Below, piece after piece: positions 1 to 10,790 of a stretch of 64,000 bases of DNA (position 1 is the first letter of the stretch; every line of letters starts with the position of its first letter). The notes below the pieces were generated by a model. That model did not search any database, was not told the DNA's origin, and saw nothing but the letters and a program-made list of their open reading frames with translations. Origin of the DNA: Chrysemys picta bellii (Eukaryota; Chordata; Testudines; Emydidae); contig NC_088799.1 in the NCBI RefSeq assembly GCF_011386835.1, forward strand, positions 75,783,302 to 75,847,301, written 5' to 3'. The position numbers were made by a program, and so were the translations under genes.

Positions 1-868
1 GTCCGGCTTTCAGGGAGAGGGAATAGCTCCTTACAGCCAGGAGGGGTGCAAGGCTCAGAAGCAGCTGCAAAATGGGGGAGTGGGTCAGTGTGGCAAGGCT
101 GACTCATCCCCAGGGACCGGAATGGCTGGGGAGTTCAAAAGGGGGCAAGGCCAAGCGGGAGAAACCTCTTTTCCCCGGACCAGGAGGATCAGCACCCACC
201 TTCCCTTCCCTTGAGGTGTCAAAATAACAGGTTTGGTCAGGTCCTGCTGTGGGCATTGTGCTAGCCACTCCTTTCTAGGGGGCTGGGAAGGAATTTTTTC
301 CTCACCACCAGATTGGCCTAGATGGAGTGGGTTTTTTTTCCGCCTTTCCCACAGTGGGTTCAGGGAGAGCTTTGTTATGGTGAGTAGGGAAGGATGTTAA
401 GTTATGATATCACAACTCATTATTTAAGTGTGTGGCAGAGGTCCAGTGCAGGTACTCCATAGAGAAGGGATACAGTGACTGGATAAGTGGCTTGGTTAAA
501 GGACTTCAAAAGGTGTTGGTTAAAGGAGCAGAACGGGGAGTGGAGGGGTGGGGGGGGTTTGGGGCTCCTATGACTGGTACAGCAAGGAGCCAACCTCCCT
601 TTCTTATAGCCTATCTTAACCCTTGTTTGGGGTCGGGGATTGGGGAGGAAGAGGAATGGTAAGGTCCCAGCAATGGGTTGGCTGGGGGGGCCTGGATGGA
701 AAAAGAGGGGAGCTGGCAGAAGCCCCCTGGGTAGATACTGAATGAACATGGAGTTATCTGCACTGTACATTTTTATCTGCCAAATAGTCCCAGACATCTA
801 ATAATAAAGTTGCCCTGATTAAAACCATATCTAGTGTCTCCTGCCCTTCTTTTGGTATAGCCGGACAA
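1..868 (+). mobile_element. LTR retrotransposon remnant, 3' LTR end
   Basis: The segment ends in an AATAAAGTTGCC polyadenylation-like block (about 803) followed by a pyrimidine-rich stretch ending near AGCCGGACA. Several blocks recur on the opposite strand at 51185-52075: GGAAGGAATTTTTTCC, CACCACCA, GGTCCAGTGCAGGTACTC, GGGGCTCCTAT, and AATAAAGTTG with a CCATATC block just downstream. Two diverged copies sharing ordered blocks and a poly(A) signal suggest LTRs of one family, probably Gypsy-like. The element is cut by the window edge, so its 5' end and any internal genes are unseen. Short frames at 420-797 are not supported as genes. Confidence 0.5.
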
Positions 869-1740
869 TGAGCATGCATCCTCGAGCATAACATACATTT
901 CTTACCCAGGTATTACCTGGTCTAAAATATTGGAAAAAAACCCTGCATAAACTATGATTTATTTCCATGATCCAGAACTAGTGATCTAATTGGTGACATT
1001 CAAACTTTACATCAGATACAAGAACGCACTGTAAAATTGAAGTCAATGGATGTGCACCAATCTAACGCATGATTCTCTTGCATTGAAGTGCTGCATGCAT
1101 ATGAAACCCCTTTTCTCCATGTGCACAAAATCAAATTGAATTGGTGAAAATCCAGGTAAAAAGGCCTACATTTCACAAGAGTGGGTGTTTTGAAGTAAAA
1201 TTAGATATGACTAGCTAAACCTATAGCAACCAGAAAAAAACCCTTCATGTAATGCACATGTGAGCTACTAAATGTTTGCTTCACAATTACTAAAAAGAAT
1301 CTGCTCAGAAATACTTTAAATATTTTAACTAGCCATATTTTAGATACTATTATATAGTTGTTAGTACATTAATCAGCCTCTCTATTATTCTGTCTACTGA
1401 ATGTCTTCATATTCTGACAAGGAATAAATATAGATGTATAGTATGTATCCTACACAGGCTGAGTTTAGTAACAGATTAATTGTCTGCTTCCAATCCACAG
1501 AATTTTCATGTATCTTTTAAACTATAATTATGTAAACTGAAGGCAGAAAATTAGTTGTCAGCATAAAGCTGAGTTTTCCCCCCAATTAGAAATCTGAATG
1601 ATCTTTTCTTAATTACATTAAAATTAATGAAGCACAAAAATGCCTTGCAAATAAAGGAATAATAGCCTCTAAGTACTAGTAAATATTATATCAGTACATT
1701 TTTTTCTGTATTTTAAATGAGTACTTTCTGCATTTTGGAT
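869..1740. other. unassigned AT-rich intergenic DNA
   Basis: No gene, RNA gene or recognisable repeat is seen. Base composition is AT-rich with scattered homopolymers. Confidence 0.6.
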
Positions 1741-2095
1741 CTGGTCAGAACACTTTTGATGAAACAGTTTTTCATTTGAAAATACTGTATCAATTAAACA
1801 TATTTTTTCCCATGAAATCATATTGATTTTTATGACATTTCCCACAAAATAATTTCAAAATGAAGAATGAAAAAATGTCATTTCAGAAAAATGTTTTGGA
1901 AAATTTTGAAATTTCATTTTGGAATTTCAATTTTTTTCATATTTTATTTTGTGAGGTTTTTATTTTTATATTTATTTTTTACATTATTTCATGACATATT
2001 AGCTGTAGTTATATGCACTACTAGTGGCATGTCATAATATGACATAATATAATAGTTGAAATATTCTATTCTATTTTATTTATTTTTAAAATAAT
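1741..2095 (+). mobile_element. degraded hAT-type MITE (AGAGCTGGTC family)
   Basis: Starts with CTGGTCAGAACACTTTTGATG and continues with repeated TTTCATTTTGGAA and GAAATTT blocks, as in the better preserved copy at 41336-41685 and the weaker one at 50130-50545. No clear right terminus is visible here. The call rests on similarity to those copies. Confidence 0.4.
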
Positions 2096-2846
2096 TAAGG
2101 GCATCTGAAACTTAGTACTGATTGAAACATCTTATCTTTTTCTTTATCAAATTGCTTTCTGTTTAAGTTGTAATGAAACAGTTCACTGAGAAGTTGTGGT
2201 TAGCCAACTGACTTAGATTCATTGTTACATTATAATTACCTTGATTAAAACTAAACAACTAAATAAATGTTCCAGGAAATACATTACACCAGAAATAGTA
2301 CTGCTTTATATTAGAGTCCACCCAAATGAAGTAAAATGTGGACTAGCACAGAATACTAGGTTTCTGTCCCACAGCAAAACCAGCAATCAGTGTACCGACA
2401 GTAATAGGAGCATATACAAAATATGAATCAAATGATGAAAATTTAATCCCATGCAAGTTTCTCTACAGCAGATGAAAGATCAAGACTGACAGTAGGGAAA
2501 GCAAGTCTGTGCAGGGAAAACTGTGTTTTAAAATGCACTCTACTACTTTCCCTTGAGATACCAAATGTTCTAAAGGGCACACTGTCACCTAATTTCTAAT
2601 CAATCTTTTAAACTAGAATTGAGTACAAATAACTTTTTCACAGCTCACACTTAAAGTTTCTAAATTCTGGGGAACAAAATAGTAACCAGTACCTAAGCTT
2701 ACAGAAAAGTCTGCAAATGAAAACCATCAGTTTTACTCAGTCAGCAATCAATGAGATAAGTTTGAAAATGAACATGGGGAGCAGGACTGGTAACAATACA
2801 GTCTTTAGTTGTGCGGTCACCAGTTCAAATACAGCTAGTGGTAATT
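2096..2846. other. unassigned DNA
   Basis: A 61-codon frame at 2241-2426 has no recognisable motif. Near 2810 there is a short tRNA-B-box-like string, but no convincing SINE. Confidence 0.5.
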
Positions 2847-2985
2847 AGGGCCCCGTGCTGCAAAGAAGTATGCATGTGCTTAACTTTACACACTGCTTAT
2901 TTGCATACTTTGTGCTTAACTTTATATGGCTGTGAACAGTATGTAAAGTTAAGAACTTGCTTAAGTCTTTGCAGGATCAGGGCCT
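2847..2985. mobile_element. foldback MITE (GCTGCAAAGA...TCTTTGCAGG type)
   Basis: Two inverted arms of about 44 bases: AGGGCCCCGTGCTGCAAAGA on the left pairs with TCTTTGCAGGATCAGGGCCT on the right, continuing inward through CTTAACTTTACA/TGTAAAGTTAAG. The centre repeats related TGCTTAACTTTA strings. This is a common sauropsid foldback element. Flanking target duplications are not clear. A related copy lies at 18836-18918. Confidence 0.7.
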
Positions 2986-3132
2986 AAAAATTATTGTAAT
3001 CAAAAGTTTGTTTGATAGTCAATCCATTTTCTATTGGTTTTGTAATCTGGTCACATCCACCAGCACAGCTGACACTAACAAGAATCCTTTCTGGTCACGG
3101 TTTGACTGAATTTGGAACCCTCCATCATTTTA

Positions 3133-3384
3133 GGGTGTGTCCACACTGCAAAAACAGCGAATTATTAACTGGGGTTAGCTAACCTGAATTAGCTAATTTG
3201 GGTTACAACAGAAATGAAGCCATGTCAGCTCAGATTTTAATTTGGATTAGCAACATGCATTCACCCCAGGCTGACCTACATGCTCTCTCTCACACTGCTA
3301 ATCTGCTATTTTAACCGGATTTGGCTAATTTGGATTAGCTAACCCAAGTAAAGAAGACACCATTTTTGCAGTGCAGACATATGC
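3133..3384. mobile_element. Harbinger-type MITE with TTA target duplication
   Basis: Flanked by TTA on both sides (3130-3132 and 3385-3387). The ends GGGTGTGTCCACACTGCAAA and, on the other strand, GCATATGTCTGCACTGCAAA are inverted repeats. Interior repeats of GGATTAGCTAA/GGGTTAGCTAA type are also partly inverted. Length 252 bp, no coding capacity. TWA target sites are typical of PIF/Harbinger elements. Confidence 0.75.
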
Positions 3385-3387
3385 TTA

Positions 3388-3820
3388 GAGATAGTCCTCC
3401 CAGAACAAGATGGAGACACATTGATGGTTCAGCATAAGGTAGATGGCACTGTAGCTACCTGTGCTGTAATCTTTTTTGTACAGATTTCATTTTCCAGCAG
3501 TATCTGTCACCTTTCACAAGTACTAAACTCTCTTTTAAAGCAGAAAAGCTTTAGTAGCAGAAATTGGGACATTACACTCAAAACACCAAGCTTTTTTGGT
3601 TGTTCTGCATAGTCCTAATCACCTTAACATTACATAAAGAAATCATTTTAATGTTAATAAGTACATTATTTGTGGAATAGGTAAAATGTTAGGAAATAGA
3701 CAAAAATAGTAGATTAGGCTTTTATTAATTATTATTATTATTATTAGGCTTTTAATTTTCTACTATTTAAATGAGAAAAATAAACTAAGTTCAATATGTA
3801 TGAAACTTTGCATGCACATG
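3388..3820. other. unassigned DNA with an (ATT)n microsatellite
   Basis: A short (ATT)n run sits at about 3729-3746. The 63-codon frame at 3421-3612 shows no domain and is treated as chance. Confidence 0.5.
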
Positions 3821-3944
3821 TATCACAGGGGTAGACGTGTTAGTCTGTATCCACAAAGACAATGAGGAGTCTGGTGGCACACCTTAAAGACTAACAAATT
3901 TATTTGGGGATAAGATTTCGTGGGTAAAAAACCCACTTCTTCAG
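3821..3944 (-). mobile_element. Penelope-like element 3' tail with hammerhead-like core
   Basis: Read on the minus strand it contains CTGAAGAAGTGGG, a loop, CCCACGAAATC, then CCAAATAAATTTGTTAGTCT, AAGGTG and ACAGACTAACACG. The same order of blocks occurs on the plus strand at 20665-20822. CTGANGA, a GC stem and GAAA are arranged like the core of a hammerhead ribozyme, a motif known from Penelope-like elements. In this copy the usual CTGATGA reads CTGAAGA, so activity is unlikely. A 9-base direct repeat ATGCACATG flanks it (3812-3820 and 3945-3953), consistent with a target duplication. Confidence 0.6.
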
Positions 3945-3964
3945 ATGCACATGAATATTATCAA

Positions 3965-4190
3965 AATAATTTGCATTGCTAGAGCGCCTTCCATCCAAAA
4001 ACATTTTACTGATACTAGAAATTTAACCCCAGGGTGCCCTGTGAAGAAAATATTCCAATTTTATATGTGAAGAAACTGACACAGAAAGAGATTATCAGGA
4101 AGGCTAAGGCAGAGCCAGGTAAAGAACCTTCCTGCCTCCCACTGTTGTGTCTTTCCCACAAAGTCTACCTTTCTTCCACTGGTATGAACT
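3965..4190 (+). mobile_element. possible MIR/L2-type 3' fragment
   Basis: Contains GAAGAAACTGACACAGAAAG followed by GGCAGAGCCAGG, resembling the conserved tail of ancient MIR/L2 repeats (GAGGAAACTGAGGCACAGAG). Strongly diverged. Confidence 0.35.
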
Positions 4191-4370
4191 AGGAAATAGG
4201 CTCTGTTTGATCACAAATTAAAACATAAATAATGGTAACTTTATCCTGATTATTTTATTTATGTTTCTATTGAGTTTAGAGAATGGAGTAGTTCTCCCAT
4301 AACTCATTTAACATATGTAATTTCCCACAAGTGAAAATTAAATATGATGCATGCTAGTAGAAACAGAATT

Positions 4371-4445
4371 GCCTTGTGGTTTGGCAGAACATAGACCTAT
4401 GATTCTAGGATTGTAAGAGAAGTGGTTTCAAATCCTGCGGTGGGT
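4371..4445 (+). mobile_element. MIR-like tRNA-derived SINE fragment
   Basis: GCCTTGTGGTTTGGCAGAAC resembles a degenerate A-box region, and TGGTTTCAAATCCTGC downstream matches a Pol III B box (GGTTCAAATCC) with one extra T. Spacing fits a tRNA-derived SINE head. No functional tRNA is implied. Confidence 0.45.
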
Positions 4446-5039
4446 CGTATATTTTTATTATTCATATATTGTCTAATTTTCAAAAGGTCCTGAGAACTTA
4501 ACACACACTGAAGTCAGAGCCAAAGGCACACTACAACTCTGAAAATCAAGCCAATATTTTATCTTATTGTCAAAAGAATCAGTCTATTTCTATTTGTTTA
4601 AATGGCTCCCACTTGTTTAATATTGCTGATATTTTAGATACTACTTCTTCATATGGATGATTGACTCTTTGCTTAACTTGGTTTCTCCAGTCCACTGCAA
4701 GTAAATTGTTTTTATTTCATATAATCTCAGCCACTGAAAAAATAAAATACGATACTACATTTTTAACATACATTCAGATTTTTAAATAAAATACTACTAG
4801 TCTTGATTAATATTAATATTACTATTCTATTATTAATTAAAAAATTAAACTTCTGTTCTAATCAGGTTCTTATACAGCCCCATCACTGTAACATCTCTGT
4901 GTCTTGAAGAAGTGCAATAAGCAATGTGACTAACCTGTCTCATTTGTTTTCTCATCCTCTCCCCAAAAAGACATTGTGTGGGGTTTGTTTGGAGTTTTAT
5001 TTCATTTAAATTTTTCTTAAATTATAATTTAATATATTA
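4446..5039. other. unassigned AT-rich DNA
   Basis: Very AT-rich, with TATTAATATTAATATTA-like stretches near 4805 and ATATATATAC near 5040. No gene or repeat with recognisable ends. Confidence 0.5.
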
Positions 5040-5459
5040 TATATACCGTGTGCTACCTGTTTACTTTAGCAAAAGCAAAGTCCAGGAAACGCACCTTGCA
5101 CTTTGAGCAAAAGGTAATCAGGTTTGCAATGGTCCTTATTTCCAATGTGAGTTTGTTCCAAAGTCTTGGACCAGCCCCAGAGAAATCTCTGTCTCCTGCA
5201 CAGGCAACATTTGTCCTTACAATGGACAAATTTTAGGGAGGGGGGAATGTGCCTGAGGAGCACAGTTGTCATCTGTGGTCCTTGTCATGGAGCTTTAGCA
5301 ATTATGTAACCTGGATGCAGACTGCTGCATGCCTTGAAGATAAGAATGAACACCCTGAATTTGACCTGGGAAGGAAAGACAGTGTAAAAAGCAGAGGACA
5401 GATATGAAGTGTTCATGGTAGCCCGAGTTATTAAGGAACTAGGTTGCCATGTTCTGTAG

Positions 5460-5662
5460 GTTATAAATTTTTAGCAGTGAGGGTAATTAACCATTGGAAC
5501 AATTTACCAACCATCAGTGGATTCTCCATCACTGACAATTCTTAAATCAAGATTGAATGTTTTTCTAAAAGATCTGCTTTAGGAATTATTTTGGGAACAT
5601 TCTATACATATGAGGTCAGAATAGATGATCGCAATGGTCCATTCTGGCTTTGGAATCTATGT
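5460..5662 (+). mobile_element. CR1 LINE 3' end fragment
   Basis: Contains GATTCTCCATCACTGACAAT, then AAGATTGAATGTTTTTCTAAAAGATC and a tail GAGGTCAGAATAGATGATCG... CAATGGTCCATTCTGGCTTT, ending in GGAATCTATG. This is the codon context and 3' end characteristic of CR1. Heavily 5'-truncated. Confidence 0.8.
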
Positions 5663-6139
5663 ATTAGTTGGAGTTTTCTGGATGGTTTCATGACCAGGTA
5701 AATAGCATTGTTGTAGTCCAGATGAGAGGTGACAAGAGTGGATATAAACTGAGGTTAGGTCATCATCTGCCAGGATGGAATGCAGTGTCCTGGTCTGCTG
5801 TAGATGACAGAATGCATTACTTGCAGATACACATCAGTGAAGAATGTGGGGCCACGCAAACTGCAGACTGAACTGACAAATTGTGGTTGTGCATCTTCAA
5901 CCAATGGAAACTGTGCCACGTTTGCAAACTGCTCAAAGTGCTTCCATCTTGCTTATATTCAGTTTTAGCCGGCTGTTTTTCATCCATAAACTGATCTCAT
6001 CTAAGCACTATGCCAGGTTAGTGAAAATGGTGCTGTAATATGCTGTCAAGGATAGGTAGAACTATGAGTCAGCTGCATATTGTTGGCACTTGGGTTCACA
6101 ATCTCTACCCAGTTCTCTCAGTGGCTGGATTTAGATGTT

Positions 6140-8265
6140 GAAATAAAATTAAAAAGGTCGTAGAGCAGTTTTTAAACTAAGGGCTGGGGGAAGCCAACAG
6201 GTGCGGAGGAGCACTGTGGTTTGGACAGAGGCATCCCTTAGGGGAGGATCTATTAATGGAGATTCTCTATGTCCTAGTAAGGAGGAGAGGATGGAAGATG
6301 ATAAAATACAGGTAGGATCTGATGAGAAACAGTCAAATGAAAAAAAGTCCAATTCAGTTACATCATGTAATGGCAGACAGCTAAAAAGTTTTCAAAGTGC
6401 TTATATACCAATGATAGAAGTCTAAATAATAAGAAGGGTGAACTAGAGTGCCTCGTATTAAATAGGATATGCATATAATAGGCATCACAGAAACTTGGTG
6501 GAATGAGGCTCATCAATGGGACACAGTAATATCAGGGTACAAAATATATCAGAAGGACAGAACCGATCGTGCTGGTGGGTGAATGGCACTATATGTGAAA
6601 GAAAGCATAGAATCAAATGAAGTAAAAATCTTAAATGAACCATACTGTACCATAAAAACTATGGATAGTAATTCCATGCTCTAATAAGAAGAATATAGCA
6701 GTAGGGATATATTACTGACCACCTGACCAGGATGGTGATTGTGACTGTGAAATGCTCAGGGAGATAAGAACGGCTATTATAATAAAAAACTCAACAATAA
6801 TGGGAGATTTCAACTATCCCCATATTGACTGAGTACAAGTCACCTCAGGACGGGATGCAGAGATAAAGTTTCTTGACACCTTAAATGACTGCTTCTTGGA
6901 GAATATGAACATAATTTGTTGGGGAAGAGTCAACATAGTTTTTGTAAAGGGAAATCATGCCTCATGAATCTACTAGAATTCTTTGAGGGGGTCAACAAAC
7001 ATGTGGACAAGGGGAATCCAGTGGATATAGTGTACTTAGATTTCCAGAAAGCCTTTGATAAGGTCCCTTACCAAAGGCTCTTAAGCAAAGTAAATGAGAT
7101 TTCAGAGATTCCCTCTGTCATGAGATAAGAGGGAAGGTCCTCTCATGAACTGGTAACTGGTTAAAAGATAGGAAACAAAGGAAAGGAATAAATGGTCAGT
7201 TTTCAGAATGAAGAGAGGTAATAGTGGTGTCCCCCAAGGGTCTGTACTTGGCCCAGTCCTATTCAACATATTCATAAATGATCTGGAAAAGGAGGTAAAC
7301 AGTGAGGTGTCAAAATTTGCAGATGATACAAAATTACTCAAGATAGTTAAGTCCCAGGCAGACTGCAAAGAGCTACAAAAGGATCTTTCAAAATTGGGTG
7401 ACTGGAAACAAAATGGCAGATGAAATTCAATGTTGATAAATGCAAAGTAATGCACATTGGAAAGCATAATGCCAACTATACATATAAAACGATGGGATCT
7501 AAATTAGTTGTTACTACTCAAGAAAGAGATCTTGGAGTCATTGTGGATAGTCCACTCAATGTGCAGCGGCAGTCAAAAAAGCGAACAGAATGTTAGGAAT
7601 CATTCCAAAAGGGATAGATAATAATACCGAAAATATCATATTGCCTTTATATAAATCCGTCGTACACCGACATCTTGAATACTGTGTGCAGACGTGGTCG
7701 CCCCATCTCAAAAAAAGATATATTGGAATTGTAAAAGGTTCAGAAAAGGGCAACAAGAATTATTAGGGGTATGGAATAGCTGCCATATGAGGGTAGATTA
7801 GTAAGACTTTTCAGCTTGGAAAAGAGATGACTAAAGGGGGATATGATAGAGGTCTGTAAAATCATGACTGGTGTGGAGAAAGTAAATAAGGAAGTGTTAT
7901 TTACTTCTTCTCATAACAGAAGAACTGGGGATCACCAAATGAAATTAGTAGGCACCAGGTTTAAAACAAACAAAAGGAAGTATTTTTTCACACAACATAC
8001 AGTCAACCTGTGGAACTCTTTGCCAGAGGAGCTTGTGAAGGCCAAGACTAAAGCAGGATTCAAAAAAGAACTATACAAGTTCACGGAGGATAGGTCCATC
8101 AATGGCTATTAGCCAGAAGCTGGGAATGGGCGAAGGGATGGATCACTTGATGATTACCTGTTCTTTTCATCCCCTCTGGGGCACCTGGCATTGGCAATTG
8201 TCAGAAGACAGGATATTGGGTTAGATGGACCTATGATCTGACCCGGTATGACCGTTCTTATGAAT
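6140..8265 (+). mobile_element. CR1 LINE with internal deletion
   Basis: A fairly long CR1 copy lying antisense inside the L2 LINE. The front part carries endonuclease remnants: translated ITETWWNEAHQWDTVISGY near 6490 and MGDFNYPHID near 6800. At about 6910 it jumps into reverse transcriptase sequence, skipping the end of the endonuclease and the start of RT. This implies an internal deletion of perhaps 1 kb or more. It ends with TTAGATGGACCTATGATCTG and GACCGTTCTTATG, the CR1 3' end. Multiple stops make it inactive. Confidence 0.85.
6916..8112 (+). pseudogene. CR1 ORF2 reverse transcriptase remnant
   Basis: RT motifs appear in order across broken frames. VYLDFQKAFDKVP (motif A) is near 7035, [20 protein letters not shown] (motif B) near 7225, and KFADDTKLL (motif C, with the two catalytic aspartates present) near 7315. 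The C-terminal block [20 protein letters not shown] and [14 protein letters not shown] lies at 7910-8040. At least one stop separates motif A from motif B, and further breaks follow 7423. In the CR1 family this protein primes reverse transcription at nicked target DNA, but this copy cannot make it. The conserved FADD shows that decay came from stops and indels and not from active-site loss. Confidence 0.8.
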
Positions 8266-8990
8266 AGAACCAGAGAGAGAACTGGTCCTTGTAGAACTCG
8301 ACAGTGTGTGTGGAGAGGGGGTGTCTAATAGTGGAGTTTCCCATCACTACTCCTTGGGTATCTGCCTACAGGAAGACTCAGACAATCTTATCACATTCTT
8401 CTGGAACTCTGCTATCTACCTCCAGCGGAAAGGCAATATCTCATAATGCACTGTATCAAATGCTGCAGGGGTCCAAGTATATAAGAACTGATCTCTGCTC
8501 TTTGTCCACTGATATAAGAAATCATCCATTAGTGCCACCAGTGCTATTTCCATTCCATGTCCTGGTCTGAATTGTGCTGGTTCTAGGATATTTTCTGTAG
8601 CAAGATGAGTTTGAAAGTAGCTTTTGTTCAGCTTCTCAGAGACTTTGCTCAAGAATGGGAGGTTTGTGAGCATTAATTAGCCAGGTCAAATATATCCAGA
8701 GTGAATTTCTTAAGTGTTGGTCAGACTATTGCTGGAAGGAGGGAAGGAAGATTCCTTCATAAAATGAGGCACTGTCTATTTCAGTCATGAGTGACCAAAG
8801 TTGCTTCTGACTCTCTTTCACCAACCAGCAAGGGTATATATAGTTTAGACTCACAGGTGTTTGATCAAGTCCTCTTTAGATGCCCTATACGTCTTGTGGA
8901 GTGAATGGACCAAACTCAAGGAGTCTTGCAAAATCTTCCCAAACATGGGTGATCTTGTCAGTAAAGTAGAATGACAGTTCTTGTAGTGCT

Positions 8991-10392
8991 TAAATTCAAA
9001 AAGACAGATTTTTCCTATTAACTTATCATTTGAGAAAGATTACTGCACTGAAAGTTTTTGACAGCGTATTAATGTTAGAAATGTTGGCATTTAAAATAAT
9101 TATGTAGTGACCTGATCCTGCTCTCTCTCAACTCAATGGCATAAACCCTTTTGCTTCAGTAAGGGCAGAATTGAGCCTAAATTGTAATTTACTAGGGTAA
9201 TGAGCTTCAAAAGGTTAAACAGTGTCTTTTGATATTAGATCTAATCAGTATGGCTTTGATCTGTAAACCATGGCAGTAAATTAAAAGAGTATCACCTGTA
9301 CTTGGAAATAATTACAGTCATGTGAGTTTAGTCCAAAAATACTGAGATTTACATTGAGGGATCAAGGGGTTTCAAGTCAGATTGGTCCAGACACAAGCTA
9401 ATGCATTTCAAAAGGATTTGAGTGAATGCTCTACTTCCAGTTTAGAATTTGAAAGAGAAGAGAGCTGGGATAATTGAACCTCCACAGTTGTAGTTCACCA
9501 GGGGGATGTCAGTCCCATGAGTGGGGCAGAATGTATGTATGTATGTACCACCTATGAGTTGGCTATTTTGAACACTATTTGCTAGCTGTCAAGATGATCT
9601 GATAACCTAACACCACTAACATTCTTTCCTTAAGGGCTCATCTCCCTCTTATGGACTGGTTCTCTTCAACAGTCTTTTGACCCATATTTACCCAGTGAGT
9701 CTGCTCCCATTCTTTCCAAGGTAGCCTTGGCTGACCTCCTCCCCTTCTCTCCCAGACAGCACTTTTCCAGCCCCACTCTCCAGACAGGGCTAACCTGCTC
9801 CTCTCCCTTGGTACCGGGCTGGCCAGCTTCCTCTATTTACATGGAAGAAATGTTCATTGCCATTGTGAATTGATCCATTATACTGAGTTCATTTTTTAAT
9901 TACAAAGAGCACCTACACATAGCAATTCCAGGCATCCGTTTGACTAAAGATATTAAATTCTTAGGATAATTAACCAATTCTTTGGATACAGTAACAGAAT
10001 TTAGACATGCAGAAGACAGAATGTAATATGAAATGTGTTGATATTAATAAGTATTTCCTTTGACTCTTTGTAATCTTTTCATAGTGAAGATCAAATATCT
10101 TAAAAATGTTTGGTGCTTTGAATAGTGTAATTTAATTAAAAACTGGCTGTACTAGAGAAGTACCGAAGCCAACATTTTCCACCTAAATATATGAATGCTG
10201 AGCCCTCACAATGTGCACTGATTTCAATAGGACCTGTAGAGTCTCAGTGCCTCTGAAAAACACTTATTTAGGTACCTAAAAATGGATTTATGTGGCCAAC
10301 TAAAAGCTCTCATGGTGCTTAAAGCACAGACTGGGGTCCAAGTCTGTATACGTTTGAGTATTTAAAGATTACTAGTTCTTAAAGCCTAGAGG
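8991..10392. other. unassigned DNA
   Basis: No gene. A TGACCTGATCCTGCTCTC...AATTGAGCCT string at 9110-9180 resembles the foldback families described elsewhere. A GTATGTATGTATGTA run is at 9534. The pyrimidine-rich stretch at 9640-9830 has no clear identity. Confidence 0.5.
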
Positions 10393-10782
10393 ACCAGTTC
10401 TCAAACTGTGGGTCGGGACCCCAAAGTGGGTCACGACCCTGTTTTAATGGGGTTGCCAGGGCTGGCGTTAGACTTGCTGGGGCCCGGGGCTGTAGCTGAA
10501 GCCTAAGCCCCACTGGCCAGGGCCGAAGCCTAAGCCCATGGGCTTCAGCCCTGAGTGGCAGGGCTCAGGTTACAGGCCCCCTGCCTGGGGCTGAACCCCT
10601 TGGCCTTCGACTTTGGCCCTGCCACCCGGGGCGGTGGGGGTTGGGCTTTGGCTTTGCCCCCATCCCTTGCCTGGGTGGCAGGGCTCAGGCTGGCTCAGGC
10701 TTTGGTCCCCCCTCTTGGGGTCACGTAGTAATTTTTGTTGTCAGAAGGGGGTCACGGTGCAATGAAGTTTGAGAACCCCTGG
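10393..10782. mobile_element. hAT-type MITE with GC-rich core
   Basis: Ends ACCAGTTCTCAAACTGTGGG and, reversed, CCAGGGGTTCTCAAACTTCA form terminal inverted repeats of the GGTTCTCAAAC type. Flanks CCTAGAGG (10385-10392) and CCTAGAGA (10783-10790) are an 8-base target duplication with one change, as expected for hAT. The core holds imperfect CTGAAGCC(T)AAGCCC repeats. Length 390 bp, non-coding. Confidence 0.85.
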
Positions 10783-10790
10783 CCTAGAGA

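Larger units (their letters stand above)
5040..8990 (-). mobile_element. L2-clade LINE, degraded, interrupted by CR1 copies
   Basis: Minus-strand pieces at 8990-8275, 6135-5665 and 5459-5040 read in order as one LINE reverse transcriptase. The first (8673-8416) shows NLPFLSKVSEKLNKSYFQ, RPGHGMEIALVALMDDF and AAFDTV, matching the fingers and motif A of L2-type RT. The second shows WMKNSRLKLNISKMEAL, then QFPLVEDAQPQFV and a SSGLQQCYLPG block, matching the thumb region. The third shows WNKLTLEIRTIANLITF near its end, like the L2 C-terminus. Stops and frameshifts are frequent. A short CR1 tail (5460-5662) and a long CR1 (6140-8265) were inserted later in the opposite orientation. Clade assignment is from motif resemblance only. 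Confidence 0.7.

Noticed and set aside
2791..2846. Possible tRNA-type SINE (GGTCACCAGTTCAAATACAGC)
   Set aside because: Only a B-box-like string; no A box at proper spacing.
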